Origin: Chaunax sp. Z400 | Lineage: Eukaryota; Chordata; Actinopteri; Lophiiformes; Chaunacidae | Assembly (NCBI GenBank): GCA_037577475.1 | Contig: CM075190.1 | Coordinates: forward strand, 3,273,501 to 3,337,500 | DNA length: 64,000 nucleotides | Reading direction: 5' to 3' | The notes under the pieces: model-generated | Databases searched by the model: none | Seen by the model: the letters and a program-made list of their open reading frames with translations, nothing else | What the model was told of the DNA's origin: nothing | Shown here: in pieces, positions 22,926-36,357 of the stretch | Layout of the letters: each line of letters opens with the position of its first letter | How positions within the stretch are numbered: position 1 is the stretch's first letter | Made by a program: the position numbers and the translations under genes

Positions 22926-23710
22926 AAGGGAAAAAGTCAAAAAAATAAAATTTTGTAATGTTGAACTTTATTAAAAGAATATCTCCATGTGGATTTGATC
23001 ATAGCAACACTATGAGAGATGTGCAGGCAGGTAGTTAGTTATCAGAGTAAGTTATCAGAGTGATGGCAGAGTGGAACAACTGACCATTAACCAAAACTAT
23101 GTGGTAACAAAGAGACTTTAGCTGTCCAGTGCAGTAATGTCTCAGCTGCTACAGTCTGCTGTGTTCCTGTTTGTGTTTACTGTGCACCAAAAGCTCTATT
23201 CCAGCAGCATAATATACAGTAAGTGTGTCGTATTTAAGTGTGTCGTATTTAACTATCATGTATCATCACAAATCAACTGATGTCTTTCACTGGAACATGA
23301 TGCTGCTGGCTCCACTGGTTGGCTGAGGTATCGGCGTATTGTCCGGATTGCAACATAGAACATATGAGAGCTGTTTACCAAATAACTCCCAGCAAAGCTG
23401 TCCATCTGGATGAGTGAGCATCAGCCCAGTGCATGCTGGGAGATTTGACTGAGCCTGCTAGACTGAATTCAATATTTACCAAAGGGGCTGCTTTCAATAC
23501 TTGTGTGTTACTGTTGGCCTCCATGTGTGAGAACAGAAGCTCAAAGAGGAGGAGAGATGCAGTAATTGTGTGTGATAATAATGTCTAGAATACACAAAAT
23601 GGACAAAGGCACCTTAAAGAGACCATGCAGGATCTGTAAGGAGGTTCACCTAACAATGATGTCAGTGCAAACAAATCAGCTACAGTTATGCTGACAACTT
23701 CTCTCCTTCA

Positions 23711-25035
23711 GAGCTTCTTTACATGGACCAACCCAACCGTTCTCATAAAATCATGCTGAAAGTTGTGACTGTCTGCCTCCATAATGGGGAGAGGACCCTC
23801 ACTACTCATGCAGGTCTTGATGATGGTGTGGACAGATCGATTCTCCTACCATCTCACTTCCCACAGTGCGACAGGATATAGTACACTTGAATGGCACTTC
23901 TGTTTCCTTTGAAATCTCCCCTATCAACCAGCCAACTGAGAGGCATGTTATTAATGCAGCATTCACTGCAGACGGTCTTGGACTGTCAGAGCACACGTAT
24001 CCTGTAAAGCAGCTACCAGAGTAGGTATTCCATTACATTCTAATGAGCATGCTTGCCCTCTTGTCCTCAGTGGCTCGGATTATGTCCATTATTATTTCAT
24101 TACAGCCATAGAACTAATACTCATGTGCCCCTCTGTTGGCCGTTTGGCAGTACATACCAGGCTGGGTTGGGCTCTCCAAGGGCCATCCATCTTATTCCAA
24201 ACCCAGCACTTCCTTTCTGTTCCTCTTACCTGCTTCAGAAGCAAATTGCTCAGGAACGTGGAAAGACTGTGGCAGATTGACACTTTACATTCATAAATGA
24301 AAAAACAGCCACAAGGTCAAAACAAAATAAGCTAGCTCTCTGTCTACTCCACTGCTAAGAACTCCAAACATGCCTGTCCTTCAAGCTCCAAAGGAAGCTG
24401 TCCTGTCTCATCTCTGTGCTACAGAGCGACGCCTGTCCAAAGATCCCAAACTGTCTGATAAATACCAAGAGGAACTGGATAAGCTTGTACAGTCTGGCTA
24501 TGTTCAAAGGATTCCCAGTGAGGAAGTAGGCCAAGGCCAACCACATGAAACCTGGTATCTCCCTCATCACATTGTTGAACACAACAACAAAAACAGACTT
24601 ATGGGACAAAACTTAAACAAATGTCCTCTGCCTGGTCCAACATTAGGTCCCTCTCTCCTTGGAGTTTTTCTCCGATTCCGCCAACATACCATTGCCATCT
24701 GCGGAGATATCAAAGGTATGTTCCATCAGGTACGCCTTTGAATGAGGACAAAACCCCACTTCGTTTCAAATGGAGAGGAATGCAGACAGACCAGGAGCCC
24801 AGTGTTTATCAATGGTACGTATTGCTGCTGTGCCACATATGCAGTCCATAAACATCCCAGATCACTGTGATGGAAATGAGGAGGTCCTTCAATCTGTCCA
24901 GCATTGTTTTTATGTTGAGAACTGCCTCCAAAGCTTCCCTTCCTCCCATCAGGCCAAGTCCCTCATTGACAAAATGAGACCTCTTTTTGCTGTTAGTGGG
25001 TTTGAAATTGAGCAATGGGCTGGTAAGCATCAATA
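23711..25035 (+). pseudogene. BEL/Pao LTR retrotransposon pol relic (protease to RT)
   Basis: The order of motifs is that of a fish BEL/Pao polyprotein. At 23755-24000 is a protease region (MLKVVTVCLHNGERTLTTHA, then a broken active-site segment, then HLNGTSVSFEISPI and FTADGLGLSEHTYPV). At 24050-24290 is linker text like VLSGSDYVHY, RLGWALQGP and VERLWQ. At 24370-24741 is the start of the RT (ERRLSKDPKLSDKYQEELDK, ETWYLPHHIVEHNNKNRL, LPGPTLGPSLLGVFLRFRQH, GDIKGMFHQVRL). At 24870-25030 is the RT end (HCFYVENCLQSFPSS, SGFEIEQWA). The catalytic YVDD-type box reads YVEN. Frameshifts and stops separate the parts, and the segment between the FHQVRL block and the FYVEN block is shortened. No LTRs, RNase H or integrase were seen. 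It is a dead fragment. Confidence 0.82.
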
Positions 25036-25807
25036 CAATCATTATATAAATAAACTGGACAAAAATTGCAACTCTTGTTTCCTGGATGTTTGTGGCTCCA
25101 GTTAGAACCTTTAATCCATAACAATTACATTTATGTTTTCTATATCTTTGCATAGTGATTTACAGTACTTGTGAAAAATACAAAGTTTACTGTAAACAAA
25201 CAAAAAATGCAGACTCACAAAATTCCAGGGCTACAATAAAAAGAAAAAGCAAACACAAAAACTCCAAAAACATCATGTATAGTTTATTCATTATATTACT
25301 CTGGGGTTCTAGTCCTCCCACTCTCCTGCATTTGGCCACAAGTTTTCATCAATGTCACGTCTTATGTCTTCTCTGGCAATGCACCCTGGGAAGAATGTTT
25401 TAGAATGTCTGATCCAACCCTGGCAGGCTTCAGGAGAAATATCTCCACACCCTGCAGTCATGGCGTCCAGCATTGAGGGATGCATGTCTCACCTGTTGTT
25501 CTGAATTCTGAATATTAATGCAACTGTTGAACACTGTAAGTTCGGCTGCAGCCTCAAACCGGCCTCTCTCACAGGGTTTAACACATGGTCTTTGGCCCTT
25601 ATCTCATCAGAGACCAGCTTGGTCTTCCTCTCCTCCCTCTTCTCTCTCTCCTTGTCTTTCTTCTCTCTCCACCAACCTGTCTTCTTTGATCGTCCTTTTT
25701 TATCGGTGACTGAATGAAAAGTGATTCACAGTTTGCTCCACATAGACGTCTGTTTCACTGACTGTGTGAAGAGTTTTGACCCATACATGTTAAACATTGA
25801 GAAAAAA
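25036..25807. other. Intergenic sequence, nothing recognised
   Basis: AT-rich to 25320, then C/T-rich to 25700 with CTCTCTC runs. No coding similarity. Confidence 0.4.
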
Positions 25808-26752
<945 letters not shown>

Positions 26753-28854
26753 CAGAGTGTAATTGATTACATATGATAAGCTGTTACGAGCCTTTAATAC
26801 TTGACTACATGTTTCTGGGGCCCATAAGAGTTTTAGTTTCAAAGAGTTTTGGAGATCACTCACACATGTGAAAATCATTCTTCTGCATAGATTACACACA
26901 TAGAGAGTGACATGTTAACATACAACAAAGAAAACAGTGGGAAATCACAGTAAATGAGCCGCTGTGGTTCTCTAAATGTTTTAATGCTTCTAATTGGGAT
27001 CAATTATGGGATTTTAAAGGATTCTTTACATCTCCATAAGTCAAACCAGCTCTGCATTGTGCTACATATCATACAACTGGTTACAGCAGTTATTCCTATC
27101 AGTATAAAAATAAACTGTAATAAGTTGACTTTACTTACAAAAAGTCATGAAATCGATTGCCTCAACATTTTCATGTAAAGCGGGTCATTAATTTTAGCAC
27201 CTTGCTAGCATTGTCGTTGTGAGCATGGTAGAATGCTGACATTAGCATTTAGCTCCCTTGTTTTTCTTTTCCTCCTAAATACAAATATGTGCAGATATAG
27301 TTATTTTTCTACCAAATCATCATGTTTTATATTTTTCTAACTATCTGACCATCTATCCACGTATGCTGTGGTGTACACGTGTGCTACACGTATGAGAGTA
27401 CACCCGTCTCAATGCTGGCAACCAGCCCATATCATTACCTATACAGGAAAAAGATAAGTACATCTGTCTGTGAATATGTCTTATTTCCAAAGTCTCCTGC
27501 TTCCAACTGTTTATTTATGAGGCTTGTAAGGATCCTCTGAACTCCAACAAATGTTTGTGTTGTGAACCATCTGTCTGGCTCCGGAGCAGAGAAGAGAAGA
27601 GTACACAAGACACAGAAAAGAGACACTGAGGGATGAGAGACGAGGGGGGAGGTTGTTCATGACCAGCTCACTCTCTATTCATGGAGCTTAACCAGCCATG
27701 AGATTGGCCCAGAATACCAAACACAGATACACCCCCACCTCCTCCACCCCTTCCACTTCCTCATGGATTCTCCCCAGCTTTCCATCCCTGCCCTCGTCAT
27801 CTCCACAGAACCGGTTTCCAAGACAACACAGCAGGAGGTCAGAGGTCAGGTGTGGTGCAGGGTGGGGCTGGTGGGTGACTGAACATGGGTCCATCTGGAT
27901 GAGTGACCCAACATAACCAGATATCAATCCTACACCACAAGTGGGGAGACAGACAGACCAGGAGAATTTAAAGCTGATTAGTATAGCATGGCTTTGTATT
28001 GATGTGTATTTGTGTGTGACTGGGTGGTGTGAGTGTGTGTGATGGGGGTAAGTGACATCATCTGTCAACCCTCCTTGATAATGAGACTTACATCCCTGAA
28101 CATAATGGAGAAGAAGGGAAGATGATGGTACTGAATGATGAAGATAAACTCTGCTGAAAAGATGCCAGATGGTTCGTTTGGTACATTGCCACACCAGAGG
28201 GCTGATTCCAGACCAGCCTTAAATACGCAAGTACAGGTGCTGATGGACCAGTATGGTCAATATATCAATAAGATATGTTTGGGATTGAAGGTGGAAATAC
28301 TCTGCCTTTTTTAAATTTGACCAATCTCCTTGAGGTCGTCAGTGTGATGAAGGTTCCCCCCAAAAACCACTTGGTTAGATGAAGGAACCTCAACAGGCCC
28401 CTTCCCTCTCCAACCCCCTGCCAAACTCTGCATGAAGGTGGAGGACAGCAGAAAGCTTTGGGACGAACCTCCTCCCTCTGCAGCTCAGACAGTCTGTCAG
28501 AACATGGTTTCATATCAACATCTCTGAGAAGCTGTGTGTCTCTTTAGGAAGCTTCTTTTTCTCACTCTGACTCTGCTAATTTAATGTCTGTGTTAGTTTA
28601 AGCTCTTCTTGTTTGGATGGGCTGTCACAATCTGTGTGGAGCAACTTCCATGGCCAACATAACACAGTGTTGCACGTGATCAGTGAGTGATTATCGGTGT
28701 AGCCACACTGTGAGTAGGTCTGCTAACCCACAACCACTCTAGATAATTAATCTGGTATGGAACCTAAGGTGGGAGACCCTCTGGGAGGACACACAAATGG
28801 AGTCAAAGGTTGTAGGGAGCGGAACCTGACCTCTTCCCTCTGTAGACGACGGCC
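26753..28854. other. Intergenic sequence, nothing recognised
   Basis: No repeat or gene was supported. A 168-codon minus-strand frame (27688-28194) and its plus-strand shadow show no recognisable domain, lack splice or start context, and are probably chance. Confidence 0.45.
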
Positions 28855-28915
28855 CTAATAAATAAATGAATGAATGAATGAATGAATGAATAAATAAATA
28901 AATAAATAAATAAGA
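28855..28915. repeat. (AATA)n/(AATG)n microsatellite at LINE 3' end
   Basis: AATAAATAAATGAATGAATG and further AATA units. It abuts the minus-strand LINE that starts at about 28925. Confidence 0.85.
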
Positions 28916-28924
28916 TTCTTCCTC

Positions 28925-29700
28925 ATCTCCTCAGGTGGGTCGTTCCAAAGCTGAGGGCCCTGAATGTAAAAGGAGGGTAGCTTTGGCAGACTTTGGCAGA
29001 AGGGCCCCACCCAAGGATCTAAGAGCCAAACCCAAACATGCTTTAAAAGTGATCAATAAAATCCTAAAATCAATTCTAAAATGATCAGGGAGCCAATGAG
29101 CCGCTGTGATGACATCTGCTAAAACCAGTAAAAAGCCTGGCTGCTGCATTCTGAGCTGGTTGGAGGCAGGAGAGTGATTTCTGATTCATACAGGAGGGAG
29201 TTCCATTAGTCCAGTCTGGAGAAGATGAATGTTTGAATGACTTTCTCCAGACCGGGGTGTGATAGCATGGACTTGATTTTGTCAATGGTTCTAGACTGGA
29301 CAACATTTTTAATGTGTTGGTTGAAGGAGAGATTTGGGTCAAATAGAACTCCCTGGTTTCATGTTGGAGGATAATGGACCAAGGGGATGTTCAATGGGGT
29401 CTGATAAAGGGATTTCTGATTTGGATTTGTTGAGATGATGGAAGTTTTGGAATGAAGGAAGGGATTTTTGAAGATGTTATTAAGACATATAACAGCTAAG
29501 GTAGGGTACGAACCACTTTCTTTAGAACTTCTGATGGAAAAGGAAGTTTAGAAATTGTCCTATAATTGTTAAGAACAGATGGATCAAAGTTAGGTTTCCT
29601 TAAAAGAGGTTGGACAACAGCATGTTTAAAAACAGATGTGTTGCCTGATCTCTTTGACCCTATCAGTAAAAGAAAGGTAAAACCTCTCACACATTTCCTG
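28925..29700 (-). pseudogene. L2-type LINE reverse transcriptase fragment
   Basis: Read on the minus strand from 29690: FKHAVVQPLLRKPNFDPSVL, NNYRTISKLPFPSEVLKKVV (the start of an L2-type RT). After a large internal deletion and frameshifts come a PDWTNGTPSCMNQKSLS piece, LQPAQNAAARLFTGFSRC, a DVITAAHWLPDHFRIDFRIL segment and LITFKACLGLALRSL (the C-terminal region). The block containing the RT catalytic aspartates is missing. It is a decayed, internally deleted copy. Confidence 0.78.
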
Positions 29701-29984
29701 AGATATCAGTAAAATCACAATAACTACGTCACACTGTTTCCTTCTTACAGAGTAATAACCCCTTCCCATATTCCACAATCAATCAATATCTGATCCAGCT
29801 TTAGGCTTCAGACACCAGAAAAATACACTTTATCCCTGGTATAAGTTGACATTTTTTTCAGGGACCTCTATTATAACTTAACAGAATGGACGATGCTTCG
29901 TCTGGACAGTTTGGGAAGTTATTATCTTATAAACCAACACTCCCCCAGTGTTGGCATGTTTTCGTTTGAATTATGCTTTGAAAC

Positions 29985-30361
29985 TTGACCAAATAATAAA
30001 ATGATATTTTTTCATTGATATGCCGCATTTCGGTGCATTTTGTACACCTAGGCTGTTGGTTGAATGGGAGTAGACCTTTAATGTTAGCATGTTCCACCAG
30101 GAGTTTTCTTTTAGCATTTCACAACTTTCACAGTCTTTTGTTGCCACTTTCCCAACTTTTTTGAAACATGTTGCTGGCATCAAATTCAAAAATGGGCTTA
30201 TAATTTTCAAAAAACAATGACATTTCTCATTTTCAACATATGATCTGTTGTCTTTGGTCTGTTTTCAATTAAATATGGGGTTTCAATGTTTGGCAAATCA
30301 TCACATTCTGTTTGTTTTTACATTTTACACAGCATCCCAATGTTTTTGGAAACAGGGTTGT
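29985..30361 (-). mobile_element. Tc1/mariner-type transposon end fragment
   Basis: The right end, CATCCCAATGTTTTTGGAAA then CAGGGTTGT followed by TA, is a diverged form of the terminal repeat of an abundant fish Tc1-like family (ACAACCCCAATTCC...GGGACG). Inward on the minus strand the text reads TTTGATGCCAGCAACATGTT, CAAAAAAGTTGGGA, AAAGTTGTGAAATGC and GGTGGAACAT. That is the family's 5' subterminal leader before the transposase. The transposase itself is not present. The TA next to the end fits the TA target of the superfamily. The opposite end was not found. Confidence 0.65.
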
Positions 30362-30409
30362 TAATATGGTAAAATTGTAATACGTGTCCGCAATAATGAC
30401 ACCTGATTA

Positions 30410-31080
30410 CCCAAGCGGAGGTCACTAAATTAATGTAGAGTCTGTGTTTCTATTTGCAATGCTACATATGTAAGACCCAGTTTTCTCTGGGTGCCTGCCA
30501 AATCTGACCAGCGATGATGTCATTGTCCAACCTCTGGCTGTCGAGATGGTGTCCAGAAAATGTTTGCTTTTGCAGAAAATTGGCAGACTTTCAGGGGTAG
30601 ACATGGTCTGATTAGGAGAGATGGCATTCATCCTACTTTGGATGGAGCAGCTCTCATAGCTAGAAATAAAACCTGGAAAACCAGAAAACCATAACTGAGG
30701 ACTCCTGCACTAATATCAGTCCCTCCCATATTGATCATCTCATTGATAGTGCTGCAGGTTCACTAAGAGCAACTCTGGACTCCATTGTTCCTCTAAAAAA
30801 GAAGAGTCTCAAACATAGGACTAAACTGGAAGAGTCTCCATTAGCCTGGATAGACAGCCTTAAAAGCTATAGGAAGGCCCTCCACAATGCCAGAGCAGCC
30901 TGTTACTCAGCACTAATAGAGGAGAATAAGAACAACCCCAGCTTTGTGTTCAGTACTGTAGCCAGGCTGACAGAGAGTCACAGGTCTATTGAGCTCAGTA
31001 TTCCTATAAGCCTCAGCAGTAATGACTTCATGAGCTTCTTTAATGATAACATTCTACTTATTACAGACTAAATTCATCAC
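30410..31080 (+). pseudogene. L2-type LINE, 5' relic (esterase-like end, ORF2 N-part)
   Basis: At 30610-30670 a broken frame reads like a GVDMV..RDGIHPTLDGAAL segment. DGIH is the last block of the SGNH-esterase fold found in ORF1 of some CR1/L2-type LINEs. From about 30700, after a deletion of the endonuclease region, the frame reads INHIDHLIDSAAGSLR-like text, then PLAWIDSLKSYRKALHNARA, ACYSALIEENKNNPSFVF, STVARLTESHRSIEL and SSNDFMSFFNDNI. These are the linker residues upstream of the RT. The RT core itself is deleted between here and 31290. Confidence 0.6.
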
Positions 31081-31289
31081 CTCCTGCCTTCAAATGATAT
31101 CAGTTTACCTTCAAACACAGGAACAAAGTTAGTAATGACCTTCTAATTGCATCAGATGAGGGACTGATTCTTTGCTCTTACATTATTTGAGTTCATTAAT
31201 TATGAAGATATTAATTAAACCTTTGTTCAACCTTTTTATTCTGCCTCTTTGTTCTAAGTTTTTACATTGTGGGTCCACCTTTGAGAGAA

Positions 31290-32055
31290 AACGTAACAAC
31301 TGAATGACGTCCAGTTTTCTGCTACTTAATTCTGACCAAACTGAGGTTATTGTGCTGGGCCCTAAACATCTCAGAAACACACTGTCTAATGATAGAACCA
31401 CTATGGATGGAATTACCTTGGCCTCCAGCATTACCTTGGCCTCCAGCTCCACCGTGAGGAATCTGGGAGTTATGTTTGATCAGGATCTGTCCTTTGATTC
31501 CCATATAAAACACATTTCTAGGACTGCCTTCTTTCACTTGAAATAAAAAATCCAAAATGAATCCATGCATTTGTTTCTTCCAGGCTGGATTATTGTAATT
31601 CCCTATTATCAGGCTGTCCCAACACGTCTCTAAAGACTCTCCAGCTGATCCAGAATGCTGCTGCACGTGTCCTGACCAGAACTGGTATCAGAGATCATAT
31701 CTCTCCTGTATTAGCCTCTCTGCATTGGCTCCCTGTAAAATCCAGAATAGAATTTAAAATCCTTCTCCTCACGTACAAAGCCCTTAATGGTCAGGCACCA
31801 ACATACCTTTAGGAGCTCGTAGTACCCTACTACCCATCTAGAACATTACGCTCCCTGGATGCTGTGTTACTTGTGATCCCTAGAGTCTCCCAAAGTAGAA
31901 TAGAGCCAGAGCCTTCAGTCACCAGGCTCCTCTCCTGTGGAACCATCTTCCAGTCTGGGTCCAGGAGGCAGATACCCTCTCTACATTTAAGAGGAGGCTT
32001 AAAACTTTCTTTTTTAGATCTACTATGTCAGGTCATTTGTCCTGGCAATAGATTT
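31290..32055 (+). pseudogene. L2-type LINE RT C-terminal region
   Basis: Frame pieces read SSFLLLNSDQTEVIVLGPKH, SSTVRNLGVMFDQDLSFDSH, IKHISRTAFFHL, then, after a frameshift near 31545, LDYCNSLLSGCPN, LQLIQNAAARVLTRT, LASLHWLPVKSRIEFKILL and the C-terminal VPRVS, QAPLLWN-like end. A 24-nt internal duplication doubles the ITLAS motif near 31415-31440. Stops and frameshifts show it is inactive. It continues the relic at 30410 with the RT catalytic core deleted. Confidence 0.8.
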
Positions 32056-32450
32056 TATTATTATTATTATTATTAATCATATATAATTAATTTTTTAATA
32101 TTATTATTATTTGTAGTGTTATTGTAATATTTACTATAGATACTACTAATTGATATCTTTCAATTATTTTAGCTGTTATTATTGTTGTTGCTGTAAATGT
32201 CTGTTCCTCAACCCCCACATATCTCTCTCTCTCTCTCTCGCTCTCGCTGTCTCTCTCTCTCTCTCTCTCTCCGCCCACCTGTTAAAGTCAGTTTTTCTCT
32301 CCACTGTCTCCATGTTCTTCTCATGGAGGATTGTTGGGTCTCTGTAGAATAAAGAGTCAGTCTAGACCTGCTCTTTTTGGAAAGTAGCTTGATATAACTT
32401 TTGCTGTGATTTGGCACTATATAAATAAAATTGATTTGACTTGAATTGAC
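32056..32450 (+). mobile_element. L2-type LINE 3' UTR split by (TTA)n and (TC)n
   Basis: (TTATTA)n at 32056-32110 and a CTCTCT run at 32220-32272 lie in the 3' region. The end proper, 32285-32450, carries GGATTGTTGGGTCTCTGTAG, CTAGACCTGCTCTTTTTGGA, GTGATTTGGCACTATATAAA and a TTGAATTGA tail, matching the fragment at 6655-6789. Confidence 0.75.
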
Positions 32451-33084
32451 AGGTGATTTGTTTTGCCAATACTGACGAACTGAACACTGCAGAGAAAGCT
32501 GTGGACATTGTGATGATAATGTGTTAATGTTTTGAGTACACACTTTCATCAAGGGATGATAGTCCAAACTCAGCAGGCATATGCACTTGTGCACTTACTT
32601 AGCATATGCAGTAAGGACCAGCTAGTCTCATTTGCAGAGCTCTGACAAGTTGATTTAAGCCGCGTCATCCAATTTGCTAACCTCTGAGGCCATGTTTGTG
32701 CTGTGATTATGAGACTCCCAAGAGTTTGGTGGAGGGAAGCTCACAAAGGACAGATATGTTATCCTGTAAGCCAATGTGGTGGAGGTGTTACCTCTGCAAA
32801 TGAGAGTTGGTGGAAGTCATGTGACTGCCTGTTTGTTTGACTTGACAAAGTCAACGAAGTTGTGTAGAGGTGAGCTTAAGACAAGGAAAAGATAAATATT
32901 AAGGAGAATTCAGGTGCGGTGGACATGGATATAGATTCTGGTCACTTTTCCACTCTCTTTAAAATTTATTTAACATTTTGCCCATATCATGAAAAAATAA
33001 TAATAGGCTAATCAACATGAAAATACCATGAAAAAATAGTTGAGGCCAACAGAGCCCTCTGTTTGAATGGAGTTAAAAGGCAAC

Positions 33085-33720
33085 ACAGACTTATTTGAGT
33101 CAGTCATCACACACTTCACATCAACGACGAAGAGGTAGACAGAGTAGACAACATCAAACTCCTGCGAATCCACATCACAAATGACCTGACATAGTCCCCC
33201 AACACATCCCACCTGGTGAAGAAAGCCCAGCAGAGGCTCCTGTTCCTCAGAGAACTTTAACATGCCAGACTCCCCTCTCCACAGGTGGTGAGCTTTTACA
33301 GAGGCACCAGAGAACACATCTCCTCTTCACTGTTAACTATGTGTTATACTAGCTGCACTGCACAGGACTGGAAGGATTTGGCAGATCAGACGACAGTAGG
33401 CACTCTCCTCCCAGACCTGGACATGGTGTATGCTAGAAACATCAGTCAGGACTCAACCCATGGGCCACAGCCTTGTAGGGGGCTTTACCCTCATGAAAAA
33501 GAGTTAGGACCATCAAAACCTGGACTAACAGACCGAGGAACTGTAGCCTCCATCACCCAGTCCTCCACCATTCATTCACACACCCACCCTCTGATTTATC
33601 CTGCATTAATGTTGATATTACCATGCACTATTTACACTGTACACCTGCTGCTGCTAACTGACATCTTATTTATTCTTGGTGTTGTTTATCACTGTTTTTA
33701 TCTTGTTTTTATCTTGTAAT
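33085..33720 (+). pseudogene. LINE RT C-terminal fragment (different L2/CR1-type family)
   Basis: Plus-strand text reads like EEVDRVDNIKLLRIHITNDL, SHLVKKAQQRLLFLREL, QVVSFYRGTREHISSSLLT and SCTAQDWKDLADQ, which is the C-terminal domain following RT block E in L2/CR1-type LINEs. A 3' UTR-like tail (CATGCACTATTTACACTGTA) follows. Several stops are present. The usual C-terminal HSLF...LPSGRR block is missing. Confidence 0.65.
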
Positions 33721-34474
33721 GCTCTTTTAGTTTGTTCAGTGCTGCTGGTTGAGTGAGTCACCAAACAAAGGGTTCTGTTCTGGGACCTCCCTGCCCCTTC
33801 CACACACCTGTTTTGGCTGGAAACACTAAAGCCTCTTTCACACATGCTCTGCTCCAATGAAAAAGTCATGACAGCAAAAAGAGGTGAGATGGTTGACTTG
33901 ATATGCTAACCACCCACTGCTGTTTAATCATATAGACATATAGATATGCAAACTGAATGTGCTTTACTGAAAGATGGAAGAGTTTCCCCTGAGAGTCACT
34001 AGACGTTTGGAAAGACACATTCAACAGCTTAACAGCCATAGGTTAGGACACCACTATGAGTAAAGCAGTCATAGGAACAAATCACATAGTTCTATACACA
34101 CTATGAACATGTAGGTTTATTGATCACAGCATCACAGAAATAAAAGCTCATGAAAACCAAGCACTTCTCAGTACAGGGTGAGAATGTGGGACTAGTGGAA
34201 TGAAGCATGTGGGTGTTTTCAACTAAAACAGATGCCAGAGGCATCAGAGACCAGTGCAGAACCTATGAAGGTAAGAGTGACTTCAACACTTACAGCTGTG
34301 CTCACACTGTCAGCTTACTCAACCACTGTTTACCCTTATGTGACCCTTCTCTTTATTTGTTACTCTTTATCTCCCCAAGTGTGGGAGAGTACATATTTAC
34401 CTTTGAGAGGTGAGAAATCACCATCACTTATTGGTAAGCATGGGCCTCGCTGTTATCAGAGCCAAATAGAGTTA
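33721..34474. other. Intergenic sequence, nothing recognised
   Basis: No repeat structure or coding similarity was seen between the LINE fragment and the TIR element. Confidence 0.4.
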
Positions 34475-34992
34475 GGGGCCGTTTACACGACGGCCGTTTC
34501 ACCCACAACTGGAAACCTTATGTTGCGCTTTTGGCCATCCGTTCATACAAGAACGTTTTCAGGGACTGAAACTACAGACTTTTAAAAACGGGCTCCAGAG
34601 TGGAGACTTTTCAAAACGCCGTCGTACTGTTGTCGTGTAGACGGGCAAAACACAACTCTGACTAAAAACAATGATGACACAGCCCCGCTTCATGCTGCTG
34701 CCTTCTTGGCCAGGGCACACTGGTGAAAGAGATCCTTGATCTTGATTATTTTTTTCCTGGTTAAATAAAAGTTAAAGAAATAAAATAAAAATGCCCATTA
34801 TGGTTCCTGCCAGCCTTAGTCGCGTACACGGACAGCAAACAGCCGACTATGACCAGAACAACAACAAAACCTCGGCATCCAGACTACAGCGTTCTCAGTT
34901 GTGTTTCGGTTCGTGTGAACGCAGAAGGTTTTATAAACACAAGGAAAAAACTTCTCTGTTTTCAGCTAAAACATTGCCGTGTAAACAGGGCC
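34475..34992. mobile_element. Non-autonomous TIR element (MITE), GGGGCCGTTTACACG ends
   Basis: The left end GGGGCCGTTTACACGACGGC and the right end CCGTGTAAACAGGGCC are imperfect inverted repeats about 15 bp long, 518 bp apart. Subterminal GTTTTC/GAAAAC and ACGGGC words recur inside. The ends resemble a hAT-like MITE family widespread in fish. No transposase frame is present. I could not identify a clear target-site duplication in the flanks. Confidence 0.65.
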
Positions 34993-35075
34993 TTTATTAG
35001 TGCAGTATGAGACACCAGTAACAATAGGGACAGAAATAAAGAGTGCTACATCTGGGGAAGTAGCTTGGAACAGAC

Positions 35076-36064
35076 CAGGGGCCTCATTTATAAAACTCAG
35101 GGTAGATTCCATCTTAAAACATTTCGTACTCACAGACCTCAGAATGTTCTTATGCAAGAAAACATTCAGATCTATAAAACATGCGGTGCAGACCTGTATC
35201 TTTATAAATACACACCTGTGGTGAACTGTGCAAGTATGGTCTCCTCCCAGTATCATCCCACTACTCCTCCCAGTGTCATCCTACTACTCCTCCCAGTGTC
35301 ATCCCACTACTCCTCCCAGTGTCATCCTACTACTCCTCCCAGTGTCATCCCACTACTCCTCCCAGTGTCATCCCACTACTCCTCCCAGTATCATCCCACT
35401 ACTCCTCCCAGTATCATCCCACTACTCCTCCCAGTATGATCACTACTCCTCCCAGTGTCGTCCCACTACTCCTCCCAGTATCATCCCACTACTCCTCCCA
35501 GTATCATCACTACTCCTCCCAGTATCATCACTACTCCTCCCAGTATCATCCCACTACTCCTCCCAGTATCATCCCACTACTCCTCCCAGTATCATCACTA
35601 CTCCTCCCAGTGTCATCCTACTACTCCTCCCAGTGTCATCCCACTACTCCTCCCAGTGTCATCCCACTACTCCTCCCAGTATCATCCCACTACTCCTCCC
35701 AGTATCATCCCACTACTCCTCCCAGTGTCGTCCCACTACTCCTCCCAGTATCATCCCACTACTCATCCCAGTATCGTCCCACTACTCCTCCCAGTGTCGT
35801 CCCACTACTCCTCCCAGTATCATCCCACTACTCATCCCAGTATCATCCCACTACTCCTCCCAGTGTCGTCCCACTACTCATCCCAGTATCATCCCACTAC
35901 TCCTCCCAGTATAGTCTCACTACTCCTCCCAGTGTCGTCCCACTACTCCTCCCAGTATCGTCCCACTACTCCTCCCAGTATCGTCCCACAATCATATAAA
36001 TGGTCGATGCTAAATATCTCATGAATATTCTGACATTGTTAAGGAGCCTTTGTTGGACTATCAG

Positions 36065-36096
<32 letters not shown>

Positions 36097-36357
36097 ATGA
36101 GTATGAAGAAGAAAGCAGAGTTTGTAGAGTCAGAGGTTCTCATCACCGTAAAACTGTTTTGTTTGGAGGGCTTAGCAGTGGAATATCAAATAAAAGGAAA
36201 CAGGCTGAAGGTATTGGGTAATACTGTAGACTGACATGCTGTCTAGCCAATCAGAGAGCTAGAATTAGTAGCTACAGTGTCACTGTTTGAGTGATCAACA
36301 AGGTTGGTTGAGATTCTCTGGTGTTACTTGCTAAGAGCTCATGTTGATGTTGTGCAG
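35076..36357 (+). mobile_element. 1.28-kb dispersed repeat, copy A, with internal minisatellite
   Basis: Starts CCAGGGGCCTCATTTATAAA and ends TCATGTTGATGTTGTGCAG. It matches 53464-54680 almost base for base outside the internal arrays; flanking DNA differs immediately outside both copies, so the repeat moved as a unit. Inside are a 160-bp head, a 23-nt minisatellite (35239-35995), a (GAT)n run at 36065-36092 and a 260-bp tail. No transposase and no convincing terminal inverted repeat were seen. The family is unassigned. Confidence 0.8.
35239..35995. repeat. 23-nt minisatellite inside copy A
   Basis: Over 30 units of TCCCAGTGTCATCCCACTAC plus TCC, with a shorter 20-nt variant lacking CCC (TCATCACTACTCC). 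ATCATC/GTCGTC/GTCATC variants are intermixed. Plus-strand frames of up to 228 codons are artefacts. Confidence 0.95.

Noticed and set aside
27688..28194. 168-codon minus-strand frame
   Set aside because: Low-complexity Pro/Ser/Thr and Glu/Val content mirrored on the other strand, with no domain. Probably chance in a GC-richer stretch.
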